A stretch of DNA of 64,000 nucleotides from Aphis gossypii (Eukaryota; Arthropoda; Insecta; Hemiptera; Aphididae), in assembly GCF_020184175.1 (NCBI RefSeq), contig NC_065533.1, positions 54,164,351 to 54,228,350 on the forward strand, given 5' to 3'. A model generated the notes under the pieces. That model was not told the origin of the DNA and did not search any database. It saw nothing but the letters and a program-made list of their open reading frames with translations. The position numbers and the translations under genes are program-made. This document shows positions 39,031 to 51,139 of this stretch, piece after piece (the stretch's first letter is position 1; every line of letters begins with the position of its first letter).

Positions 39031-40690
39031 CGTTTAATTTGATCGTAGGTATTAGTAAATTTATTATTTCATAATACCATAGTTCTTAATATCCTATCAT
39101 CGATGAAATATATTGACATATTGTTAATTTATAAAATGTATATTTTTAATGAAAAAAAAAATATCAACTGAGCACAATCGTACACAATATACACATACAC
39201 GCGCGCGCTCGTATATATATTAAATAGTATATTTACTGTAATTTTTAACAATTAATTATGGCTCAATGATTATAGCATTATATAATATTATAATATTCAG
39301 CCGAGAAAGCAATTTGAAAAATAATAATTAATTCAAATTCTGGATTTGGAATTATTAAATATATTGATATCTATACTCATTATTTTCTTAGTCACAGACC
39401 ATATCATTGAATAGGTACTTAGATTGTGTATTGGCACTGTGTATCGTTTATGGAGCATCATGTAATGATACATATATTTACATTTTTTAACGAGAACTAT
39501 GCTTTTTCATTATGAATTGTAAAACAGTAATCCAATTTAAAAATATTAATGTACCTATAAAAGTTCAAATTTGAAGGAGTATTTGAATTATTAAACTTAA
39601 ACTTAATAATATAATATATTATTATTATTATTATTATTATTTTAAGGACAAATATTAGTCTATAACAATAAGTTTAAAAACATGGGTTCTAAGACAATTA
39701 ATAAATTATATAGGACATAGGTAATTGGATTATCCATATCGTAATATTATAATCATTTTCTGTGTATATTTAGTATTCAATAATAACTGAACGAATTATT
39801 ACATGATAATATCAATATAATATAATATTATTATATTGTATTTATTACATTATTTACTACAGAGTTACTACTAATCTTAGTACAATACTACAATAGTGCA
39901 TACTTATAATATAAAGCTAAGTAACTCGACAACTACTATAACCTATAGGTACCTAGTTTGGATTTTGATGTGGACACAATATAAGGTTTACAAAAAAATT
40001 ATCTGCTCAAGAATTAATAATAAAAACGTTGTTCTCATTTGAAAAAATAAGTTTGATTTGCAACAGGACGTATAATTGGTATTATGCTAAAGAATTTTAA
40101 AAAATGTTTTATTATAAAGTCAAAAATAATGAACGCATGCTTGGTGAATCACTCTGTATGTACTGAAGCTCTAATTTATTATTGCGTGTGTCAAGTCATG
40201 ATTTGTTGTGTATTCGGTAAAAGCAGAATAGAGGGTGACAAACAATTACTATTAATGCGTTCCTGCAGTATTGTAATAATAATAAAAATAATAATAATAA
40301 TAATGATTGACAACCGATATTTTTTTACGTTTGTTTGTTTTACATGTGATTTAAATTTTTATTTGTATCAATATATTATATTATTGAACCTAACCTGGGG
40401 GGGGGGTTCTGTCACAAATAATTCTAATGAAAAAACTATTACAAAAAATATTAAACGTTTTTGGTTATGTAAATTGGTTAATTATTTATTGATATTTTAT
40501 AGAAGTAAAGTAAATTCTAAATTCAAATTAATATTTTGTAGTAGTTTTAGGAATAGTTGAAACTATTTCTTTTGATATTGGCCTTTTCTATGTTATGATT
40601 TAACTGTCATAATAATTTTAACTATATTTTAAATAAACAACATTAAAACAATTATTTAACATTTGTTGTATAATATAATATTATTATTAT

Positions 40691-41036
40691 TTTTTTTTTT
40701 ATTGAACTTAAAAAAACATCAACAGCAAAGGTTTTTAGTTTTTGTGTTAAATACATAATGGATGATTACTATAGCTAAAATTACAATATTTATATGGTGT
40801 TAATATATATTTATATGTAATTACTATTAACATTAATATTACAGTTTTCAATAACAGTAGGTTTAAATTTTACTGTATAAATCGGTTTTTCTTAGGAAGG
40901 CTAACATATTTGATGTGTTTTCGATGTTTGATCCCAGAGCTTCGAACAAGTTGGGTGGGATGTTGTGTTTTCTGAGCTTTTCGGAGTATTGATAGCACTC
41001 TGTTATTATATGCTTTACTGTTAGTGTAATCCTATT
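40691..41036 (-). mobile_element. 5'-truncated LINE insertion with 13-bp TSD
   Basis: The - strand reads a frame ending ITLTVKHIITECYQYSEKL, then HNIPPNLFEALGSN and NMLAFLRKTDLYSKI, stop. This fits the C-terminus of I/R1/jockey-type ORF2 proteins, where a CCHC-like KHIL.EC segment follows RNase H. After about 170 bp of 3' UTR comes AATAAA merging into a poly(A) run (T's at 40691-40700). The 13-mer ATATTATTATTAT flanks it at 40678-40690 and 41037-41049. The coding part is uninterrupted, so insertion is fairly recent. Confidence 0.85.
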
Positions 41037-41049
41037 ATATTATTATTAT

Positions 41050-42880
41050 GACTCTAGCTAACTTTTTAATCGTACAAAATTAATTTTTACTTCATTGAAT
41101 ATTTAATTTTTTTTTTTCTAAGTTACATGATTATTGTAATTCAATGATTATTGAAATTATGCTAATGATTGTTTATTTTGCATTGATGAATTTGTGCTTT
41201 TTCTTCAATTACATAAGAATATAACTTGTATAGAATTAATTTTATTACCGAAAATCGACACTTAGCTTTGAGAGGACAAATAAATTAGTACTTGGTGGTG
41301 AAAGGGATAATACAGAAATCGTGAATTAATTCCTTTCTGCGTATATTCTTACTGCAATGCATTTTAAATTATTAAACTGTTTACCTGTATAGCTATATAT
41401 TATAATTTATAATATATGTACATTATATGTATTGTGTACTGTCTCCGAATTTGGCAAAGAAGTGAAATTGTTATATGTTAATGTATACCGATCTAGGTAC
41501 CGTTAATATATTGTAATTCGAATGGAGGAGCTTACAAATGGGCTAACAACAATTCCCTTAGTAACCGAAATCAAATTGATTCAGCTAAATGGGTCGTTAT
41601 AATTTATAGACTGATTTTATTAGAATAAAATTACAGGTACATTGTTGAGCTTATTTAATTCTCCACTTTAATATACTTCTCCATTTTCTATTTATACATA
41701 CTTTAAAGTAGCTTAAAATTTATCTAAATAATTGAAAATTGCATTGTATATAGTGAAAATAGCAGTGTTGAAAAGTTTCAAATATTTTTACTGATATAAT
41801 ATTATTACTATGGCAAATTCGTTAAATCTTTAAGGTTAGGTAAAAATCTTAAATCGTTATTTATCTAGTCAAAATACACCCAATTTTGTCAGCTTGAAAT
41901 TTCTAAGCTATTATTTCATATTATTATGCATAAAATATAAATATTATAATATGCCATTGTAAATTTGTAACAATTAAACTAATTAAAATATTACTTAAAT
42001 TTTGATCAAAATAAATTAGAATAACTAATAATAATTACTTATTACTAAAAAGTATAATTTTATATTATTTCAAACAAAATTAATAGATGTAATTTGAATG
42101 TCAATTATTTTTCAAAGAATAAATTACTATTGTACATGGTGCAAATGGTCAATTTATTTCACAAAATAATAAAAAATATTAAGAAGGCAATTTATAATGA
42201 GATATTCATTGCTTTAATATTTAGTCATAACTATTATGTTTATTGTTTACATTAACCCATTATTTGTTTAATACCTAATCTATATATATATATAAGAGAC
42301 CAGTAATACAAATGGTTGGTTTTTTAATTAAAAATGTTTTAATTTATATTATTAGTATAAAATATACAATTAAATTAACTTTTTGCTTATTTTAGTAAAA
42401 GCTATCAAAGACAGCCTTTTAATTGTTTTTTTTTTCCAATAATTATTATAAATGTCTATACATTTAATTTCTATTTTATTGCTGAAAGCATTATGGTTTT
42501 TTTCTAACTCAAATATTTTTGAAAAAATAAAATATTATACTATAGCTGATTTGGTCGTGACTCATGAGCAGCATACTTTTTCTGTATTTTACTTAAACTT
42601 AAATAATAAAATAAATAAATAATCACGATTTACAGGTGGCAGTGGCGTCGACGGTCGGCGAGTGCCTATATCTATAATATTAGTGCAATTTTCCAAACTC
42701 CTTATCCCATAACATTATGTATAATCTTATAAGTTTTAATGAAATTCTGCTAACCAAAAACTGGAGAGAGAAAAGTCGTTAAGTGTAATTTTTATTTTTA
42801 TCGCGTACCCATCAATTTATAATATTAATGCGATTGGACATATTATTCTGTAAAATATTATTTTCTTCTTATATCGTAAA
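41050..42880. other. Intergenic DNA without recognised genes
   Basis: AT-rich sequence with no supported reading frame. A short GC-rich patch (GGTGGCAGTGGCGTCGACGG) occurs at about 42637. Confidence 0.5.
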
Positions 42881-42977
42881 ATACATTTCACGCGATGACG
42901 CACGCTTCCGTGTAAGTGTGTGTGTGTGATGAATAAAAGCGTACGTTTCTGTTCGTCGTAGGTATGTATAATATAAT

Positions 42978-43020
42978 AATATATATGGTTTTGGACGTCT
43001 GCGCGTTAGATTCTCAGTTC
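42978..43020 (+). promoter_or_regulatory. Possible upstream core promoter (TATA + TCAGTT)
   Basis: TATATATGG at about 42978-42987 lies roughly 30 bp before the initiator-like TCAGTT (A at 43016). It begins the GC-richer stretch that leads to the VMAT leader exon. No donor could be paired with confidence. Confidence 0.3.
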
Positions 43021-43399
43021 GAATGAAATATCGAATGTGTGAAACACGAATTCGTCTCTCGCACTATACTATTCGCAATAAATCAATTGGTCGAACGACG
43101 CTTGATTATACGCTGCAGTAGGTATATTATACATGTGTAGTATATATTTTTCTCTTCGACATTTGCAGGATTTATTTAGCGGAGTAATTTTTTTTCTCGT
43201 CGACGATCCAACAATATAAAAAAAAAACTAAAACACTCTCGAAATTTGCTATACATATAAAAAAAAAAAAAAAAATCAGAAAAAGGAAAAATAAAAATTG
43301 AAAGGAAGTCGTAAAATTAGCTGTCATGGTGCGCCAATTGCTTTTTTTTCTTTCCACTGTAGTATATATACTTGTACATGCACTCTCAGAAGAGTTGAA

Positions 43400-44628
43400 G
43401 GGGGAGGGAATACAAAGTGCTTTCAATTCAGCGTTGCTTCTATAGCTATACCTCTACATAGCTGCGCGACCAACGGTCCAAACGCATCACATCACCACCT
43501 CCAGCACTCATGGCTCAGAAAATAACCGACGACGACGTGACAAGGGAAGAAGGGTAGGTGGTGAGTATAAAGTGGCTTATGAAACGGTCGAATAGAAGTG
43601 AAGTGCGTGACGTGGAGGGATAAAATATAAGGTGCGGTCGGACTACAAGTGGTGCGTGGGCGACGAAGGGATGAGACACAGCCGTGCCACTGCATGTGCT
43701 GTGATGTTTATTTTGAACGTATATATATATATATTATACGACCGGCCGACGGACTTTTGAACGGAAGTTTTTAATTAATTGTCTATTCAACAAGTTATAT
43801 GTATAGAGAACGGTGGCGGCGGCGGCGGCGGCGGCGACGGCGGGACTTGATGAAAATGGACTATGCCGCCGCGCGGATAACGGTCGGCGGGTGAATAATA
43901 TATTATAATGGCTGCAAAGGGCGCCGCCACTCGGTCGTGTGGGGGCGAGGGAAGAGTATAGGACTTCAAGGTGGACGACGAAGACGCGGCGGCGGCCGGG
44001 GTTGAAAGGAAGAAAAGTGATGAGAGCCGGGCAAGAAGGTACTCACATCATACATTATATAGGTATATAAATGCGTGCAGGGGGGAAACTGCAGGACGAG
44101 GGATGGCATAAGGACGGGGGATGGGATCGGCGGCGGCGGCGGCGGCGACGACTATACGCACTACTATATATGACTGTTATATGCCGACTGTTAATGGGCG
44201 GCCGCCGCTTTCGGCCGAGCGCCACGGTCGACCGTGGGGGGTGTGTGGGGATCGGCCGGCGGGGTAAAGTGTCGGGGGCGCGCGCGGGCGTTAAGTCGCT
44301 ATACACAACGGCGTATAGTCGTCGTATACGCGGTGCCACGGTGCATAGCTATATACCGTGCCCTCGACGATCGTCCGGCTCGGCTGCGTTTAAGCACGAA
44401 GTCAGACGTACGCGCACGGTCCCCGGGCTCTGCACCCCGGCGGTCGACTACCGGCAGAGCAACACCCCCGCGACGCCGTCGCGTCACTGTGCTTTCACAC
44501 CGACTTCCGCGCGCACAAAGCACGCACGTCATATCGTACACACATATACCCACACACTCACCCACATCACGCTCGCGGGCCCATTATCGTCGGGCGATAT
44601 ATACGCGAGAGTCCGCTCTCCGCACGCC
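43400..44628 (+). promoter_or_regulatory. VMAT: CpG-rich promoter region of VMAT
   Basis: This is the most GC- and CpG-rich stretch in the window, in striking contrast to the AT-rich surroundings. TATATA at 44598-44603 stands 31 bp before an initiator-like CCAGTC (A at 44629), the ideal arthropod spacing. Several long overlapping frames here on both strands reflect the lack of AT-rich stop codons, not genes. The assignment to VMAT rests on being the nearest + strand promoter with a matching donor. Confidence 0.6.
43812..43843. repeat. GGC trinucleotide repeat
   Basis: A run of GGC units, with one GAC interruption, lies about 0.8 kb upstream of the VMAT initiator. Similar runs occur at 44129-44150 and, as CGT/CGC, at 44816-44866. 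Confidence 0.8.
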
Positions 44629-44902
44629 AGTCGCGCAGAGCACCTATATAACCATCATACATAATATTCTCCTCCACCGAGTCCTTTTTTTTTTTTCTAA
44701 ATTTTTATTTACTTTTTTTTTTTTTTCGAGCGCGCAATACACCCCCCCGGTAGCTTCGGCAGCAGTATAATACGCGCCGCGCCGCACATCGCCGGGCGAC
44801 TCCGTCAGAGACGCACGTCGTCGTCGTCGTTGTCGCCGTCACAGTCACCGTCGCCGCCGCCGCCGACCGCCTAACCACCCTCAACCGTCGCCGACACACG
44901 GG
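44629..44902 (+). other. VMAT: VMAT 5' noncoding leader exon
   Basis: From the initiator at 44629 to the strong donor CGG|GTGAGT at 44903, the 274 nt contain no ATG, as expected of a leader. It holds two T/C tracts, a C7 run and a CGT/CGC triplet repeat. It would splice over 6.2 kb to the acceptor at 51132. The start is inferred from core promoter spacing; only transcript data would confirm it. Confidence 0.6.
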
Positions 44903-47900
44903 GTGAGTATGACTGCAGCACATAATAATAATATTATTATTATTGTTGTTGTTATAACAGTCGTATGCAAATTACGTTGGTTTATTATTATTATTATTGT
45001 TTTTATGTTTTTACGAGTCGTCGTCGCGAATTCTCATTGTTATTGTTATTGCCCTGTTGCGCTCGCTCATCTCCGCGTCGCGGACGACACTTTTCATACT
45101 ATTTTTGTCTCCCGGTATATTTTATACATTACACACATAAGTATTATTATATTATTATACTTGTTGCGTACGGTTTTTGTGATGATAATAATATTGTTTT
45201 TCCGTTTACACGCGCTTTTGCGGAATAATGTGTGTAATTACCAACTATAGTTTCATAAAATATTTTAATTTTACGATCTCGTTTGTGCGTTTATTCCTTA
45301 AGTGTCTTAAATCATAACAATACACATGGGTAATTAATATTTTTAAGATACTTACTAAATTTATTTTAAAATCTGCGTAAGCGATATTGTTGTTAATTCT
45401 ACGCAAATTCGGTCCGTACATATTGTTTTCTTGCTTAGTATTATAGGTAATACTATTATGATTGGCAGGTATTGTGTCAAATTATTAAAGATAAATAACT
45501 CTTTGCGATAAAATATTGTTTTATTAAAATATGCAAACTGGTGTTTGACGTAACGTGGAATAAAAACTGTTGGTTTTGCATCACGATTTGTCACCGTCAG
45601 TCGTTCGTTTCTCTTTTACGTGCGCATATATCGTAGTAACTATAATAGTTAGGGATCAAAAAAAAATATAAATTTAATTTCCTCACTATTTGTAGCGAAA
45701 TATCTTACAATATTATAAAATCGCGCTGTGTATTTTGTTTTTTTTTTTTTTGTTTCATTTATTCTTTTGAAGCAATAAAAACAAAAAATGTTTCAAAATT
45801 GAAGTTAGAAGTTATTTTCTGGTAATAGCAAATTGGATCTTGTAGATACGAAAGTCAAAAGTACAAAATTATTATTTACTTAAATAATTAGTAAAGAAAT
45901 AACTAATGCCAAAAACCGGGAATATTTACACAAACATTTTATATACTTAAAAAAATCAATAATCGTAAATATTTGATATTTATTTCAAATATTCATACTA
46001 GATATTTCAAGTTATTTTAACTATATTTCTGTTGTTAATTGGCGTTCGTTGGTAACTATACATAATATATTAGTGCTTCTAAACTTTGAATAAACCTAAT
46101 TCAAGTTTGAACAGGTGCACGAATTGTTTGTAAAACGACCAGGTAAGTCGGTACCCACAGCAATCAGTCACCATGCAATTGTATTATAAGCCTACTGCAG
46201 CCGCATTAGTTGGTATTTTAATAATGATAGCGTTTTGATATTAAAGTTTTAATGAATTAATTCGGTTTCATATACGTTTTGAATACACTGCGTTGTATAT
46301 AACATATATTGACGAAGATTAACGATAAAATGTTTTTATAATAAATATATAATATCAATTTAATATTTATTAAAGTATTGTCGACAAATTGTTGTGTAAC
46401 ACTGATAAATTCAAATACACTTGATGTATTATAAATAGTAATTATATTATGTCGAGCGTGATTTTTTTTTCATAATTCATATTTTTCGTATCAAAAATCC
46501 ATGAATACAGCATAGATTTAAATTGTTTCTTTGAATAAATCGTAGTTTTGAATGTTGCTTGCTTAGCCAACAACAATACAATATTTTAACGATACTTCAG
46601 ATTTTGATTTCAATGAAAAAAACATAAATATTATACTCGTTCATTCTTCGTCTCGAGGGGTAGCCGTTTCGGGTAGTGTACTGATTAGGGCGGGGCACGG
46701 GGGCGTGTGTTTTCAATTCAATTTGAAAACGACTGTATATAATCGCATTTGAGAAACTATTCCCGTCGGAGTTCAACTTACCATAGCATCTAAGCCGTTT
46801 TCGTTCAGTAAGTTATACTTATATAATAGAAAGATACTTATAAAATAATTGTTAGTAAAGACTTTCGAGACTCGTGTAATGTAAGTACATATTATACATA
46901 TCTAAAATATATATAAATTCTTCATTTCGAATAAAGTAGAAATTAATAAAAAAAAAAATACATTTTTCAAGTTGAATTTTGTATATATTTTGCGTTGGAA
47001 CTTGGAAACGTATTATTTTAACATGTTTTGTATTAACTCAAATTTAAGTTACATCAGATATACCAATGCACATTTATTGAATGTTTGTTTTTGATGGTTG
47101 GACAGCCGTTCTTTGCATAATTACATAAACATAGATATCGAAAACATTTACGGATGTAATAAATTTGAAATTGACCGAGCAGCGACAACAGCATCGATTG
47201 TGCATGTCATATAATTATTATTTTATAATTGTTCCGTGCTTCCGTGATACAAAACATTAAAAAAATAACAGTTTAAAAATGTAGGTGATGTTTTCGTTAA
47301 CGATGGTCATAATATAAACAATATTATATTAAATCCACAATTTCGCGATGATCGTCTTCTAAATATTGTCTCCTGTTGATGTGTTGATGATGACATCGAC
47401 AGTACCTATCATGTTTTGACTGTTTAACGTTAATGAAAAATGATATTAATTTGAATGAATTAAGTATTTATGCTTTAACTCCCGTTTTAAAATGTTTTAG
47501 TAATTAAATAAGAATGTAAGTTACTCGGTGAGTAACTTATCCTCATATAACTCGGTTTTTTAATTGCAATTCGTCTGTTTCATTTTAGTTATAATAAATA
47601 ATAATGTAACTGCTACCCACTCACTTAACAAAACGAGACAAGTAATTTTTTTATCACTTTGCAGTGTATTTCTTACCTACCAATATACGTATATCTCATA
47701 ATCGTGTAGTTTCCGTAAACATTAAATAACCTATAGATATTTTTTTTATAAGCAGTACGTACGATTATTTAGTCATTACGCTTTCTACACAGTTTTAAAT
47801 TATTATATTCATTTTTATAAATTTTATAGGTACTCTGTAGTTACACTTTAGTAGATTCTTTACTAATAATATTATTATTAACGCTAATCATTCAACACAT

Positions 47901-50900
47901 TTTTTTTTTTTTGTTTGGATAAATAACTAGATAAAAATAATAGTATTTTCTATTAATTTCATAAAATTGGTTATTCATTTAAATAAATAAAAACAAGTTT
48001 TGAGTGTGTATATATATAGGTTATTATGGTTTTTAAAATTACTTTGTAGTTTTATCACTTTAAAAAAATATTTATATTGATAGTTATAATTGTTTTTGAT
48101 ATAGATTTTTATATTTTAATAACAATAAAATACTAAGTTGAAGTGTACGCTTAAGGATGAAGTGTAGTATTTATTATGCGTATACTTAATGTTTATTATT
48201 ACATACTTTAAAGCAACTCCCAATTTGTTAGCACGGAAATTATTCGATTAGGTAATTTATTTTTTCAAAACCAAACTTTAATTTATCTAAAACTGATTTA
48301 TTGTGCCTTCTGTCGTTCATCTATATTAAAATGTATTAATATTTAATATATTTTTTTGTAAATATATATTTATTTTTTACAGCTTAAATTTTACTTTTAT
48401 ATTGTTTTAAACTTCAGTTATTTATTTATGCATTTTAAAATATTTTTCACTGTTATTAGCATATTTAATAAATATTATTTATATCCAATAATTATGGTTT
48501 ACATTGATTTTCATAGGACTCCGTTCGACCATGAAACCACTTAACTTTTATCACTAAAATCCCTTTCATCGTATTGTTCCATGATGATTAATATCACAAC
48601 TCCTTTCAAGTTTTAACAATGCTCCATAAATGTTTGAAGATAATGTTTCATTGTTTTTATTCATCTGTGTGATAATTATGACAACTCTTATTATTATATA
48701 ATATGACAAAAACAATGATACTCATTACTTTAACTACCTGCTTACTACTAATTATAGGTATAGTTATATTAGCAAAGCTTCAAAACCATTTCATCAAATT
48801 ATTCACCTATGCTTATCGTTGATTTTTCACGACTGTATGTAGCTAGTTAGTACTAGACAATTTAACCATACAGATATTTATATGTATTTAAAATAATATA
48901 TAATTATAGATTCCTATATTAAATTAATGTATTAAATCTACTTTAGAATTATATATATTATTCTAATCAACGTTTAAATTAACATACAGTTTATATTAAT
49001 AAATTATATTCAACGTTATTCATCATCATTACAGGTAGTAAATTCGTTAATAAGTAATATCATTATTGTAATAATAGTTTCCATAACTTTTAACTAACCA
49101 TAGTAGGTACATAAGTATAACATTTTTGGTTTAATTTTGGCACCTAGAAATACAATGTTTTAGGAATATTTAAAAAAAAGTATTTATTATTTCTTGGTAG
49201 GATATAAACTACTTGTTAATTTGTTTAAATTATTATTGTTTTAGTTTAATGCTTTTGGACAAGAGTTATCATTAAATAGTATGCAGACTACAGAATCGTC
49301 TTCTAAAAAGTGAATTATTAGACCGGTCAACTTCAATTTAGGTTTGTTTATTGTTTCTATATTCAAAGAATATTGACATTTAAGTACATCTCAAATAAAA
49401 AAAAAAACGAATTGTTCTTTATTAATTAATAACTAAATTTATTTAGGTATAATATCAAAATTAAGATTAGAGATATAATACTTAGGCCTATCACTTTCCA
49501 CAGAAAAATTTAATTAAAAAAAAAATAATAATAAATAATAATTAATATTATTAAAACACATTTAATCGTTCATCGATATATTTAGTGTTTTTGACCTATT
49601 AATCGCACATGCAGTAAGAATATTTTATATAAATGTTTAATATTCAAAATAGAATTTGTTACTAGTGGTTGTTTCAACTTTATTACTTAAATATTACTAT
49701 ACAACTTAATTATTTAAACGAAGATATTTTTTTTATTTATGTGTTACATTTTTATTATTTTTATCATTGTTATTTTAATGTTACTAATAAATTATAATAT
49801 TTTATAAAACAATGAAAAGAAGTACCTAATTAAACATTATTTTTTTAAGCGAGAAGGATAGAAATTTCAGTTAAAACGGCCCCACTAAGTTTTTAATATT
49901 CTGGGGCCCAATGGATAATCCGGGCTTGATCAACAAAAGATAGTAATATTTCTTTTGTTACATATTTTCTTGTATAAAAACAAAATATGTCTTACCTTGC
50001 TTTCATATTTTTAATCTCAACTAAATATATGTTATTTATAGGCACTTCATTATTTTAGTGTAACGAATCATAACATAATATAGTATAGAATAAAGAAAAA
50101 TGATACAAACATTATTTAAATATGTAATAAGCCCGAAGGCACTTTGTTATTGCAGTATAACATTACCTACCTACTAATTCATAGTGTATTTTACAGACAT
50201 TTTAATATACAAAATATCTTTAATACATACACATAAGGCTGTAAATATAGTTTTATAAATAACTGTTCTTAAATTTATAAAAAAAATAATTTTGAATAAT
50301 AAGTAATAAGTATACTGACAAACGTGTATTGTCGAGAACAAAATGAATTTATAATTTATTAGTATTATTCTATCTATTTATCAAGTTTTTAATTTATTTT
50401 TCAATTTTATTAAATTTTACTAGATGTAGTGAAGATATTTAAAAATATAAATGGTCATTATATTTCTAAGTTTCTAGCACAAGAATTAGAAAATAAATAA
50501 GTACCTACATAAAAAGCATTTTTTAATTTTATTGTGTAGACTGCATTTATGATGTGATTTTATTTGATATAAGTAGGTACACGAAAAACACATTTTTATT
50601 AAATTAAATTTAAATTACACATGAGTAAATTATAATAATGCCTACAATTGTCGAAATATTCTTTTTGTAAGAACCTCTTAACTCGAGTATACTTTATTCT
50701 AATTGCTTGTTCCAAGTCTGAAAACATACCTTTCATCTTTGATTCTAAAGCGTTCGTTCTTGAAGCTATTGTGTTTAGTGTCGTTTCAAAATGTATTGTT
50801 AGAGTTTCAAACCAATGTAAAGATTTCTATATGTTTACTGACTGTGTTATTTTAAAATTTTAGTTTCTCAAATATTTGAAATAGCACAATAGGAATTTAT

Positions 50901-51132
50901 TATGTATTTTTAAATTAATGATATTATTCAACTTATTTTTAAAAATACATATACAAATTATTTTATCGTAAAAGTTAATATTAGGTTCAGCCGTTGTTAT
51001 TATTGTATGCCTTTAATGAAGTGCTGTGAGATGTACATTTAAATGTCTCTTATGCTGTATAATATACAAATTATATATATTTAAATAGGTATTGTTAGCA
51101 AAAAAATAAAATTAATCAATTAATAGATTTAG
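44903..51132 (+). other. VMAT: First intron of VMAT (6.2 kb)
   Basis: No coding exon is seen. The intron holds a second promoter-like module at 46687-46807 and a short G/C-rich repeat remnant around 49875-49930 (GGCCCCACTAAG, CTGGGGCCCAATGG). The rest is AT-rich. Confidence 0.5.
46687..46807 (+). promoter_or_regulatory. VMAT: Candidate alternative promoter and short first exon of VMAT
   Basis: A GC-box-like GGGCGGGGC at 46688-46696 and TATATAA at 46736-46742 precede a start region near 46767-46775, and a donor TTCA|GTAAGT at 46808 ends a leader of about 40 nt without ATG. The order and spacing fit a real core promoter. It could make a second VMAT 5' UTR form or drive an unrelated transcript. 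Confidence 0.45.
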
Positions 51133-51139
51133 GCGATAC

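Noticed and set aside
40084..40560. 158-codon frame on the + strand
   Set aside because: AT-driven, contains an isoleucine run from a simple ATA/AAT repeat and a glycine run from G10; no signal or domain recognised.
44055..44770. Several overlapping frames of 88-197 codons on both strands
   Set aside because: They lie in the CpG-rich VMAT promoter where stop codons are rare, are rich in Arg/Pro/Ser/Thr in every frame, and show no domain.
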